In this document: positions 47,226 to 58,065 of the stretch, piece after piece | Layout: every line of letters starts with the position of its first letter | How positions within the stretch are numbered: the first letter of the stretch is position 1 | Assembly (NCBI GenBank): GCA_003439945.1 | Contig: QVRM01002196.1 | Location: 1-64,000 of the forward strand | DNA length: 64,000 nucleotides | Direction of reading: 5' to 3' | Origin: Dermanyssus gallinae | Taxonomy: Eukaryota > Arthropoda > Arachnida > Mesostigmata > Dermanyssidae | Translations under genes and position numbers: made by a program | The notes under the pieces: model-generated | The model's input: only the letters and a program-made list of their open reading frames with translations | Told to the model about the DNA's origin: nothing | Database searches by the model: none

Positions 47226-50200
47226 GTGGCAGTCGTGGTGATTGTATACTTGTTGTCCGTGTCGGCTCGACACGGCTTGCATATACACTTGTTCGCTGGG
47301 ACACAGTCATCATTGAAAGGCGGTACACGCCTACTACACTTTGGTTTCGCTTTCTCTCCTTTACTCCATCCCTCGTGGTGCGAGAGCCCTAACGGATAAA
47401 TCTCCCCCGCCCGCCCGCCCAAGTTGAGGAGAGATGGACATTTGAGGGATAGATATGGGTGCGTAGCCGTCATTGGCTGGCTGGCTGGAATGATGACTCG
47501 AAGGCTGACTACGCCAATACACCATCTTCTACGTCGCAATTGCATAATCGGCGACTTTCTACGCTCAGGAGCGGCGATGTCAGATCGTCGGTTCTGGCAT
47601 CGACGTCACAACGACGTTCGGTCCCTTCTCGCCCTGTTGCTGCTCGTAGTCCTGCTCCTCGAAAGGGAAAGTTTGAGACGAAATAGGGGTAGGGAGCTAG
47701 AGAGAGTGAGAGATGGACAGGAAGCGGGAAAGCGAGACCGTGGATGAGTGAATAGTGTGAACCAAACCTGATCCTGCAATAAAGGGTACTCATGCACTTG
47801 TCGTTTACCCTGATTGCCGCCGGGTTTACGGCTAGCTTGTCGTCGGACAACACATAAACCCAGTGAAAGCGCTTAGTTTTGTCATGCAGTCTTCCTCTCC
47901 AATCTTTCTCATTATCTCCGTGTGTTCTCCTGTTTTCCTTTCTATACTCTCTCTCTCTCTGGCGTTCATTCCTGCAGCCAACACAGCCTAATACAGAAAC
48001 AACAACAACGTCGCTTAATTCACTCACTCTAGATGATTCTGGGCTAAATTACGACGACGACAACCCCCCACCATTGAAGACATACCTCAGGTTAAGTTCC
48101 AAGCCTGTAGGAGACGAAGGATAGTCTAGAATAAAACCTCTTAAAAAAGTTTTAATTCTAACCCCCCGTCATCGGTTTGATCTCTATCGAGAGAGCCGAA
48201 AGACGACCGCAAACAGAATCAAGACTGCAACGGCGTAACCTTTGCTTGGCAATAAAATTGAGTGGCACTTGCGAGTATGTGCGAGAACGGGCCACATACA
48301 GGGTTGATGCGTACAATTGATTGGCGGGCGTCTATTTGCTCGCATGCATTCGAGTGGTGGTAGAGTTGTTTCTTGTTCACTGCTCTGTTACAGCGAAAAC
48401 ACTCATTTGAGATAACATGCTGGTTAATTAATTTATGACACACTTCAACGACCTTATGCGAACCGTAAAAGAACTTCTCGAACAATCATTCGTAAAGGTC
48501 CTCTATCGTGAAATCCACGAAAAGAATACCAATATAGGTTAGCTCTAGATACATGTGTTTGGATTATAAGGGGGGTTTGATGTTAAATAGAGTTCAATTG
48601 TATCTTTAGGCGTTCTGTAATCTTCCAGCACTGAAGTTATTTAGGGTGCATCGCCTGAGTTTAGGCCTTCACTGCGGCACTATTTAAACCATTATTGACA
48701 GGTGCGTGCAGCAAACTAGTTTTAGCAAATTAGTGAATAATCTCTCTTATCTCAGAGAGATCGAGACGCGAAAAACGTTTGTTAGGTATCAACTAGAAAT
48801 ACATTAACTTAATTAACAGCAACTTAATTTAGTAAGTCAAACTGTTAAATAAGGACTTACACTCGAGCAATTGCCAGCATGATATCTCGTGCACGGTTCC
48901 TCACATCTGTCACAGAGGCACAGTTCATTGGGCCTTGAAAACCCAGTGTTCTGCACACTACGTGATGAAAACCATGTAACTCGGTTGAGCTTGGAATCTG
49001 CTTGCCCTATACAAGGCAATGTCATCAGTATCTCCTCTCTCATACAGACTCGCGATTTCCCACTCTACGCCACGAGGCAGATCACTCTGCAGCAACGAGA
49101 ACAGCAGTGGACTGAGGAGTTATCTCAGTTCTTACTCTGTGCAACGCCAGTGGTGGCTCGACATTTCATCTTGAATGATGATTGGGCTTTCCCGCAGCAC
49201 CGTGCAGAGAGCTACGAGGTTGGCAACTCCATTTCGTTAAAGGAAATCATGTTGAATACGTCTGTCATATGCTTGCAACAGAAGTATGCTTAACGCTCGA
49301 CAAGAGTCAGAAGAGCTTCGATGGCGAAAGGAATCCTGATTAAAAGCGGAAACCTTTGCATCACACAATACAAAGTGTATGTTAGCAATATGCAAATATA
49401 ACACTGAGTTGTCAGCATAACATTATTGCTTAGATGCTTGCAATATCGTTTCGTTGAGACGTATGATGTACTACTCTTGGTGTCATTAACTAATTTCCGC
49501 GTTAATATTGTACTGGAACAGTAAGGTGGTTTGCGTACGGAATCTACAAAAAAAAAACCAATAATACACTAATAACAATAATATTAACCATTGTTGTATA
49601 ATAATATTAATAATTACAAATATTGCTTCTATCACTAATATTCGAATTATCCGGGCCATGCGTCCAGTACCCCCCACTATCCGCAATACCCATTACCTAC
49701 ACTGAAGCAGACGACCACGTCCTCGTAGTGATCAAGCTTAAACTAGTTAGGTGTTGGTTCTGCCGTTGACACTATTATTCGCCGCAGTAGTCAAAATTCA
49801 TTTGCTGTGGCCACAAAATTCATTCCCGGCAAAGACACGCCCATTTCGGCGCCCGAAGGCCCGGAGCGCTTAGCGATGTAGCGAATATTTGGCAACCTCC
49901 TGCTGCAACCTCTCCCGTCGCCGGATATCAACGCGTATATCTCGTGCGTGACGAGGCAACCGTGACGCAACGCTGGCCAAGATGTTGCGTTTTTTGTGTC
50001 TTGGGTAGTTGTTTTGGTCTGACAGCTTAGTCGATGATGGCGATAGTGGCACGCGCGGCTAATCTGGCTCAGTTCTTGTTTGACTGAATCGTGGGCAAAA
50101 TTAAACGTGCCGCAAGGTGGTCTATTAGCGTTTCGAGACATGTGAATGTCGAACTACCGAACTTCCTTCGACGAAGACTACGACGGCCAAGCAACCAAGC

Positions 50201-50821
50201 GACTTCGGCCTGCTTCAAGCCGTAAAAACGCAACGCAAGAACTCGACATACGTTATCAACACAAGGCCTGCGCGTGTGTGTGCCAGCGCGGTCTCTTCTC
50301 GTTCGATGATGACAATAGTTTGTGACACTCTTAATTGTGACTGCTGCAGTGCGGACACGGGCAGAGAACAGAACTAGGAATCGCTGCAGATCTCTATAGA
50401 TAAATAGTAGAGCCTAGATTGACGCCTACATTGTGCACGTAGACTTAGTGGTGTCGGTGTGTTACGAGTAGCACGTTTTCATGCGTGGTAAGTGGTGTAC
50501 TTTGATTTTGATATAGTACGTGTAGTGACTCTCTATTTCGATTCGAGTTGGCTGTTTGATGACACCTACTCACCCGACACGGACCAGAAGACTATGATAT
50601 AATGATGTATTAATGAGAAGACGTTAATTATTTGTCCTACTTGAATTATTTGTTTTGCTTAAAAAATATCTCCTCCTAGCCGACCGAGACAAACAAGCCC
50701 GAGGCTGCGTCAGCATTATCTCGACAGCCTGGGCGTCCTTACTTAATCTTGAAGGTAGACCTAGTTGTTTCGTGCGGTTAAGGACGCACTGCATTTTACT
50801 CTCATTACTACTAATACCACT
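47226..50821. other. Unassigned DNA
   Basis: Mostly unique. Open frames worth noting: minus 48219-48485 with NECFRCNRAVNKKQLYHHSNAC (zinc-finger-like spacing but not canonical), plus 48889-49293 (134 codons), and minus 49791-50141 (116 codons). A consensus minus-strand donor (GAGTGTAAGTCC) at about 48855-48866 and a pyrimidine-rich minus-strand acceptor near 49090 flank part of the second. None has a recognisable family. Confidence 0.35.
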
Positions 50822-50839
50822 ACGCCTATTAGTAGCACT

Positions 50840-51042
50840 AAAGTTTTCGGGCTGACCCTCAGCCAAGATTTAACGTCCACGGAATTGTTTTTCACATTGC
50901 TTCATAGACGGACCCCCATAAATACAAATGTGCAACGGTGGGGTTCGAACCCGCGCACCTATGTGTCTCATCCGGTTGCGAGGCGCAGACCTAAGCCACC
51001 ACGCCACCGGGCTCGACAATTATTAGTCACTCGACAATTATT
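50840..51042 (-). mobile_element. tRNA-derived SINE, copy 4, with target-site duplication
   Basis: Minus-strand head TCGAGCCCGGTGGCGTGGTG (A-box-like), B-box GGTTCGAACCCCAC (exact GGTTCGAANCC), the shared body, and an end near GGTCAGCCCGAAAAC. It is flanked by 18-bp direct repeats, ACGCCTATTAGTAGCACT at 50822-50839 and ATGCCTATTAGTAGCACT at 51043-51060 (one mismatch), a clear LINE-type target-site duplication. The 26 bp between the head and the right repeat include a tandem TCGACAATTATT. It is the best-preserved pol III promoter of the four copies. Confidence 0.9.
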
Positions 51043-51060
51043 ATGCCTATTAGTAGCACT

Positions 51061-51964
51061 TCCACGACTACTACTACTACTACTACGGGAACTGTTACAA
51101 CTTGAGATGACCAATTAAGGCCTGTGTGTCACCTACTCGCACAGTACACGTAACAACTGGCGTCCGCCCGTTGTCGCGTCTATAAGCACTCATGTTGCAC
51201 ATTTGCGCAAGTCGCAAGGGCCAACAAAGGAGAGTCGAGATTACGCGTATCGGTTGTTATTATTAGGAACGCCGCTTAGGGCGGCTATCGATTACTGATT
51301 ACTGAGATTCGGCATTCGGGAGGTTGATTGCCGCAGCTCCGCGTGCTCCAATGCTCGGAACGCTCCGAATGGTCGTTCGTTTCGAGTTACAGTAACGCGT
51401 CCCGAGATAAGGCCACGGCTTGAACAAGATTGAACGCGCGATAGCTAGCAGTGTTACGTATGTACATAGACCGTACGCACGTCATTGTGTGATAACGTGC
51501 CGTCATCGGCCTGCACCTTTCGAACGAACGTCCTTCACAACAGTGACGCGCTGTTGCTGCGAGGCAATTGTGTGAAGAAGTGAAAGTTCGATTCGCTCGG
51601 ATCTTGTTGGTCGGCTGGCAGCTGCCTTCTGCAGAGCCATATTTGGAACTAACTCTACTCTACGAGGCGATGCTGCGATTGTGCCTGCCGTTCAGGTAGA
51701 CCCATGCTCATATGGGTCTAAAGAAACGACCAAACGACGGGGGAGGAGGGATGGCGGCACGAATATATAAAAAAAAGCATTCTGGAACGCACCTCTAAGT
51801 GCGCATGCATTTTACAAGGTGTCTTATTCTATAATTCGGCTCTTAAGCGGAATTTGCTTATAAATATATATATATAAAGCTGCTATTCCGTGTGCAAGTA
51901 GTTAATGTGCTAAGCAATTCAATCACAACATACATGTAACCTTAAATTTGTCTTTGTTTTACAG
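51061..51964. other. Unassigned DNA upstream of the zinc-finger exons
   Basis: A CTACTACTAC run at 51065-51085, then unique sequence and a short TA tract near 51864. It ends in a strong pyrimidine-rich acceptor (TTTGTCTTTGTTTTACAG). Probably intron of the zinc-finger gene. Confidence 0.45.
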
Positions 51965-51999
51965 GTGATCATTTCGGCGGCGTCAAATCGGTCAACTAG
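51965..51999 (+). CDS. Candidate short non-finger terminal exon
   Basis: The acceptor TTTGTCTTTGTTTTACAG is the best in this part of the window. In the phase shared by the two zinc-finger ends (one base from the upstream exon, then GT), the exon reads G-DHFGGVKSVN and stops at 51997-51999. BTB-zinc-finger genes often have an isoform that ends without fingers, and this would make one, 400 bp before the first finger exon. The call rests on splice signal, phase and position only. If it were used in another phase, phase zero reads 21 codons to a stop near 52030. Confidence 0.35.
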
Positions 52000-52369
52000 T
52001 CAACAGCAACTGTGGTGCACTGTGACGTAACCACTACTACGATTTCACATATTTCACCACCTTTAAGGATCAATTGAGCATACGATTGTAGAATAGTAAA
52101 ATATTCTATTGAAATTTACTGCGACAACTCGACTAATGTCACCTCCTTTTCTTAGATTGTTCTTGACTCATTTCAGAGGATCCGGCTCGTCGTCTGCTGC
52201 CAACTGTCCCGTTCCTTAACTGGTCGGACTTGCTGTGGCCTAATTTCTAATACATAATAATCGATTTGTGTGTGCATATATATATATATATATATATTTA
52301 TATTTATAAAAAAAAGAGAGAGAAAGAGAGCTGAAACGCACAGAACTACAACAGATGATACGCTTACAG

Positions 52370-52659
52370 GTAGCCCGAATGATGGCAGCGGCGGGGTTGG
52401 TGGTCTGGGTATCATTCCCGAGGGCACGGGTCAGTATCGGTGTCCGTACTGTGAGCGACGCTTCAACTCGGCTTCAAACGCCCGGCGACACCTGCAGTTG
52501 CACAACCCGCGCGCCGAGCCGTTCCGCTGCCCGCTGTGCGCCCGTGGTTACGGCCGCAAGGACACCATGAAGGCCCACTTCAAGATATGCCGACTGCGGA
52601 TTGTGGCCGAAGGCGCCATGCTGCTGCCGCTCGGCGGTGACCTCCTCTCGCTGTATTGA
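52370..52659 (+). CDS. Alternative terminal exon encoding a C2H2/C2HC zinc-finger pair
   Basis: After acceptor CTTACAG the exon enters in phase 1 (upstream base, then GT) and encodes 95 residues to a TGA at 52657-52659. A Gly-rich lead (SPNDGSGGVGGLGIIPEGTG) precedes finger 1, CPYCERRFNSASNARRHLQLH, spaced C-x2-C-x12-H-x3-H. A linker NPRAEPF leads to finger 2, CPLCARGYGRKDTMKAH then FKIC, spaced C-x2-C-x12-H-x3-C. A short tail ends LLPLGGDLLSLY. Two closely spaced fingers with RKD in the second resemble the DNA-binding ends of tramtrack/broad-type proteins, which act as sequence-specific nuclear transcription factors. The exon is GC-rich against AT-rich flanks. The pyrimidine tract of the acceptor is weak. 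The family assignment beyond zinc-finger is inference because no BTB domain is seen. Confidence 0.88.
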
Positions 52660-54406
52660 GATCTCTCGGCCACTCGAATAGCAACAGAAGCTGCCTTGGG
52701 GAAGCCAATTTGACAACTGGCCGGCTGAATATGTGCTAGAGTTCGTTTAGTTAGCTGGTTAGATGCTGGGTAGATAGATGGACATAAACATCAATCTAGG
52801 TTCGTTCGACATGCTCAATTTGGTTGGCGGCGGATTTTTTTGTTATCGTAATTCTTGTTCCGCCAGTACAATTGTGAGATGTAATTATTTTTATTGTTGT
52901 TGTTGTTGTTGTTGCTGATATTGTTGATATTATTATTAGTTAGTACAAGGATGAATTCGTCTTGAGAATTGGTGATTATTTGTCAAGTTCGATTTTTTCC
53001 GCCAATGCAGGTTTCTAGTTTTTTTTTCCGTAGGCCAATTGCATTGTTTGTAGTCGCTTGATGTGTACGGCTTGCTGTCTCTTATCTCGCGACTGCTCAT
53101 TGGTCGAGGGAAAGGAGGGGGGTTGTTAGCGTTGTTAAGCCCGTACGGTGACAGGGGCCGAGAGGAAGAGAGGCAAATTTCGGAAACTTGTTGATTTTGA
53201 TTTAATCTGAAACTGGTAAGTCTACGTTTTGCACAAAAAAAAATAGTCTTGTTGCTCATTGCTTGACGTGAGAACTCATCACATGAAGCACTTAACAACA
53301 GACAGTTCCTGCCTCCGCCGATGACGTGTGCTGTCACCCGATAGGGCTGATTTTGTGTGTACATTGCATAATTCAAGCAGGCAATGCTTTTGCAATGATT
53401 TTTTTGGGAGAGGCTGGTCACTCTATTATGGACGCTTTGCGACAGAACACAAACAAAAATGCGTGTAAAATGTACAGCAGGTTGACACGTATTTGACAAA
53501 ATCCTTTTATTGCTTACGGCCGAACACAGCGATAGATCAAGGACGAGCTTGATTTTCCAAAAGTGATAATTTACTACTCCTATTTATAAACGCTGGTACA
53601 TATGTGTCTACGTGACAAATAAGGGAGAAACATAGTGTATTTTTAGTGATGTCTACCCCTTCACGTACTTAGCGGCTTGTGCGAAGTACTGCTGTCGCAC
53701 CTATACGCATCGACCGGTCGCACCTATAGAAACAACCTCAACCGGTTGTCCCGATTATAGTTGTGATGATCTTTGATGCAGTTGTGATTATCGCCTTTAT
53801 TTCTACACAATTCTAATTATTTGTAGATTTGCTCTAGATGCTGTAGGTATTGTTATCGTACTTAGAATCAAACAGTTGTTAAGAAGGTTGTTTTTCATTC
53901 TAGACCATCCTCCGTTCTCAACGGGCTTGGCATCCTGAGGCATATCGTTAAATTCTTATCGTACTTACAATTTGCTATTTTACATGGCGACGTGGTTTGA
54001 TTGTCGTGTGGTCAATTAAATGCCGTTCGTCCCTGACTTCTGGTGTGCTCGATTGTGAGTTCGATTCCGGTCGTGGGTATCTATTTCTTGTATTCGAACA
54101 TGTCAGGAGTGTACATGCATACGCCTTCGAGAAACTACTCCACTCTTCGTAGCCGCACTTGGCAGTTCTGCGCTGTCACAACGATCTGCTGTTAAAAAGC
54201 TCACATAAAAATGCAACGTTTTCACACAAAGTTCCACAAATTCGATAGGAAGATGTGTGAAAATCCCATCGACCTGGAAAAAAATCGTATGGAAAGTCTC
54301 ACGTAGGCAAAATTCAGAAACAAATCTCTCCTCTTGTGGTGCTTGGGCAACCTAAGATGCAGGTCCGGGAGGAAATGTTGGAAAGGATTTAATATTGTTA
54401 TCGCGC

Positions 54407-54446
<40 letters not shown>

Positions 54447-55518
54447 CGTTGTTTATTCTTGTTACATGTGTTTCTACAATTGTTGCTGTTGTTGCATTTG
54501 TTGGCGTAGTTTAGCGCAGGTATCGTTGTTAAAGCTGTTCGATTCGTTAGTAAATTGTTGACGATGCTGTCTGTGTTGTTGCTGTGTCGACAAACAACGT
54601 GATTCCTACCATATTCTACACCAACGCAGTTATCTGCGCCTTGTTAAAGCAAGCGGGCCATCGATAAGACCGTCGCATGACAGAAAACTTTCAATTACAT
54701 CGTGTCGCTCCGATTACCGTCATCATTATCATCGTCATTTTTCTGTACACTCACTGTTCAGCGTAGCTACTGTATTATACAATGAAGTGATCCGACTTTA
54801 AAGCTGAATTGCGATGCCGATGGTGCCCACCTGGCTTAAAGATACAATATTAATAATCACCAAAATAATAATGATAATAATATATAATAAAATCTCGCTC
54901 ACATTTGTGAACGGCTCGAATACAGAGCACTGGATTTTTCAACGGAGAAACTTAATTTGTTTGCCTGCGCTACTCACCAGTTTCGGTTCCGTTTTAAATT
55001 GTGTGTTTCGGGTCATGCGTTGTGCACCTCGATGCGCACCTGTTGACTACTGTGTGCTTGTTGACGTGACTGTTTTCGTTTTGTTGTCGTTTTGTTTGTG
55101 AATTCGTTTTTCGTTCGTTACAGACCGTTAGCCGTTGGTGGCGCGTCAACTGCCTGCCGCATCCACCAATATATGTGCATGAGCTTATCGTGTTTACGCC
55201 TCTGGTGCCCTCTTCCTCCCTAAGTTGGGTGAATGGATGACTTAGACCTACTGACCTTACTCCTTACTTCCACCGCGATTCTCGTTGTCACGTTTCTATT
55301 GCTCTCGTCTAGAGTCGAGATTTTTGGCCCCCCTTTCTATTTTCTCGTCATTGTTTCTCGTTTTGTTTAATCTCGTGTGCAAGATATTCGAATATTGTAA
55401 TATTGGCTTTTAATGCTAGTGACTGACGATTAGAGAGATTAGCCTCTCTATTTAAGCTAACCATGCATGCCTCTATGTTCACTTATCTGGATTGATAACT
55501 TGCTTGCTTGGTGTGTAT

Positions 55519-55556
<38 letters not shown>

Positions 55557-55897
55557 GCGTAATTTTACTTCATTAACGCAACTGATTTTATCAAGTTCGT
55601 CCTATAGAACGACTTATATGCACATCTTTTTCCCGGCTTGACTTGCACGACATTCCACCTTCGATATTTCCGCATGTTGACCCATTGAGCGGGATTTTGT
55701 GTTATTCACACACTCACGCGACCGCCGTATTGCTGATAGGTTATGCATTAACTCTAGCACATGAGCTACTATTGCGGCTAATACTGAACCCGCGCAATAT
55801 GACAAATCTCATTCTTCTAACATGTGCGCTCGTTTTTGCTCTTCATGTGATTGCTTTGTTGTTGTTGTTGTTGTTGCGTTTGTTGTTGCTGCTGTCG

Positions 55898-55944
<47 letters not shown>

Positions 55945-56198
55945 GCTGTCGTTATTGTTGTTGTCGTCGTTGTTGTTGTTGCTGTCGTTATTGCTGTCGT
56001 CGTTGTTGTTGCTGCTGCTCTCATTGTTGTGGCTGTTGCCAATGCAATCGCGGTCGTTGCTGGTGTTGGTGACAACTCTTATGACGGACTACCTGACCTA
56101 CCATAACGATTTCAACACGTCGTTGATGGCTCTCCGGCGGTGCGTTCTCCTCGATGCTGCTCTTGGCCGCTTGGCTCTATTCATTTCCCGTGGTGCAG
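52660..56198. other. Presumed 3' UTR of the first finger exon and intron to the next
   Basis: GTT runs at 52893-52915, 54408-54448 and a long one at 55855-56040; (TA)n at 55519-55553. No AATAAA was found soon after the 52659 stop. A 187-codon minus frame (52936-53499) lies antisense to the presumed UTR with no known motif. Near 53990-54080 a plus-strand GAGTTCGATTCC resembles a tRNA B-box. No further exon was recognised. Confidence 0.45.
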
Positions 56199-56302
56199 AC
56201 GGTCGCAAGTGTCTCATTTGTGACCGCGTTTTTTACAACAATTCCTCACTACGGAGACACATGGAACGGCATGAAGCAATCCGTAAGCGGTATAACTGTC
56301 AG
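56199..56302 (+). CDS. Alternative zinc-finger exon, first part
   Basis: A 104-nt exon after acceptor GGCTCTATTCATTTCCCGTGGTGCAG, ending at donor CAG|GTGCGT. It enters in phase 1 (upstream base then AC), the same as the exon at 52370. It encodes GRK, a complete finger CLICDRVFYNNSSLRRHMERH (C-x2-C-x12-H-x3-H), a linker EAIRKRYN, and ends in CQ, the first zinc ligand of the next finger. The donor is in phase 0. The matching half of that finger starts the exon at 56700. The upstream exon that must join here was not found in the window. Reading through the donor reaches a stop at 56351-56353, giving only RIRTETPVNTDEAQL, so an unspliced form would lack the second finger. Confidence 0.88.
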
Positions 56303-56699
56303 GTGCGTATACGAACAGAGACTCCCGTCAACACCGACGAGGCGCAGCTCTGACGCTAGGTCGATCTCAGCTTAGGAGCGTACATATTAGTTCTTAACTT
56401 GTTGGTGACAAAGTTCTGGCGACTTTAATATCTGTAAAGCGTCTATTCCATCTCCACGCGAGTCTAATAGTATATCGATAGACAACACCAGCGGGATAAC
56501 TGCACCGGTGCATTTTGGTACAGTACGTTTTCATGATGACATATAAATATATATATATACATGTATAACTATGTACCTTAATAATTGAACTTGATTGGAG
56601 ACTCTATAATGACTCGTCGTTTGACGAGCAGATCCCTAAGATTTGATTTGTCAATCGTTGTAAGCAACCGTGCGTTTGCCTATTTCTTACTTTTATCAG

Positions 56700-56948
56700 G
56701 TATGCCACAAGCGATTTACGCGCAAGGACTACATAAAGGACCACATGATCAACGTCCACGGTCTGCTGATGATGCGAAGCTCCGACAAAGTGCTCATTGA
56801 GGCTTCACTTCTGCCTGTTGTGTCGGGACCGGATGGCGACCTCGATTCGCAGCTGCCCATGCTGACCTCGTCCCATCTATCGGCTGGCCACAACAACAGC
56901 AACAGTATAGCCCTTCACGACTTCATGAAGTCCGAGGCCATTCTCTAG
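56700..56948 (+). CDS. Alternative zinc-finger terminal exon, second part
   Basis: Begins after a good acceptor (TTTGCCTATTTCTTACTTTTATCAG) in phase 0 and encodes 82 residues to TAG at 56946-56948. VCHKRFTRKDYIKDHMINVH completes the second finger: joined to the preceding CQ it gives C-x2-C-x12-H-x4-H. The FTRKD motif in the second finger is shared in kind with tramtrack/broad-type proteins and with GRKD in the exon at 52370. After the fingers comes a tail with LLPVVSGPDGDLDSQLPM and NNSNSIALHDFMKSEAIL, likely disordered. The exact repair of finger spacing across the 397-bp intron is strong evidence that both exons are real and joined. Confidence 0.9.
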   Translation, partial: VCHKRFTRKDYIKDHMINVHGLLMMRSSDKVLIEASLLPVVSGPDGDLDSQLPMLTSSHLSAGHNNSNSIALHDFMKSEAIL

Positions 56949-57309
56949 AGAGCACGCGCAATGAAGAGGAGGAGAGCGAGAGAGAGAGAGAGAGAGCAAA
57001 CGATGATGACAAAGTCGAAGATACCGCGGGCCAATTGTGTTTCCAGCCAGGAGGGAAAGGGCCCTGTGCAGTCTCTCTTACCGGACGACCCACGTAATCG
57101 CACAACACGGATGCACGGGCCACGCGACGGCGACAGCAGAAACAAACATTCGGCAGGACTAGTCTCATTTTCCGGGCGGCTCTAATTTCCAGCACTCGAA
57201 CAGCTTCACTCAAGCTCAAGTCCGTGGGAAAGCATGAGCACGAGGGAGTGGACAGATTAAGCCCTCCAGTCTCCGTGTCTCCCAGGCCACGACGATCAAC
57301 ATAAAAACA
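56949..57309. other. Presumed 3' UTR
   Basis: Begins with a GA-rich tract (56962-56997). Unique sequence follows to the TA block. No polyadenylation signal with the AATAAA form was seen. Confidence 0.4.
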
Positions 57310-57318
57310 AATATATAT

Positions 57319-57349
<31 letters not shown>

Positions 57350-57351
57350 GT

Positions 57352-57388
<37 letters not shown>

Positions 57389-57504
57389 TATATATATGTT
57401 ATATATATATATATACATATATCTACTATATATATGTATCTATATATCATATATCTATATCTCTCTATATCTACTAGTCTAGCTCTCTATATATATCTAT
57501 ATTA

Positions 57505-57538
<34 letters not shown>

Positions 57539-57548
57539 ATATATATAT
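57310..57548. repeat. Compound TA-rich microsatellite
   Basis: About 240 bp of (TA)n with TATC, TATG and CTCTATAT interruptions. It follows the last finger exon by about 360 bp. Confidence 0.95.
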
Positions 57549-58022
57549 ACTATCTGATGAAGACCAGGGCGGCGCTTTACGCGTCAACTCGTTCCGTTTT
57601 GATTGAGTATGTATCGACGTACAGGTACGATGACAATGATGATGCTAGTGGTTATGGTAGTCAATGATGAATGACGATAGGAATATGACCGTGGCGCGTC
57701 CGGTACCCATTGTGGTGCGTACTGTGGCCATGAGTGGCGGTGGTGACGGGCCGTCACGCGGATCTGCCACGTCGATGTGTTTGTCGCAGCCGGCTAATAA
57801 CGAACGCGGCTCTCACCCCAAGCTGAGATGTATCATTGTTTGTGTACGTGACTTTGACGAGAACTTTGAACAACTTTACAGCAGTTGCATCGCGTTCCGT
57901 CCGAGTCCGCGTTTATAGACGACGTACGCCGGTACGAAGCTGCGGACGACATCATTACTGTTTCTCTGTTACCTGCTCACGAGGCAACTATTTTGTGAAT
58001 GTAGCGCACTCTGCAAATGCTA

Positions 58023-58065
<43 letters not shown>

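Noticed and set aside
1..52369. Upstream BTB-domain exon of the zinc-finger gene
   Set aside because: No frame with BTB signature motifs (such as an LRWNN start or an AHK..L...S.YF block) was found on reading; it may lie outside the window.
52936..53499. 187-codon minus-strand gene
   Set aside because: Antisense to the presumed 3' UTR of the finger exon, no motif, and a length expected about once by chance in 64 kb.
53985..54085. tRNA gene or SINE head with GAGTTCGATTCC
   Set aside because: Only the B-box-like word is convincing; no A-box at the right spacing and no cloverleaf could be drawn by eye.
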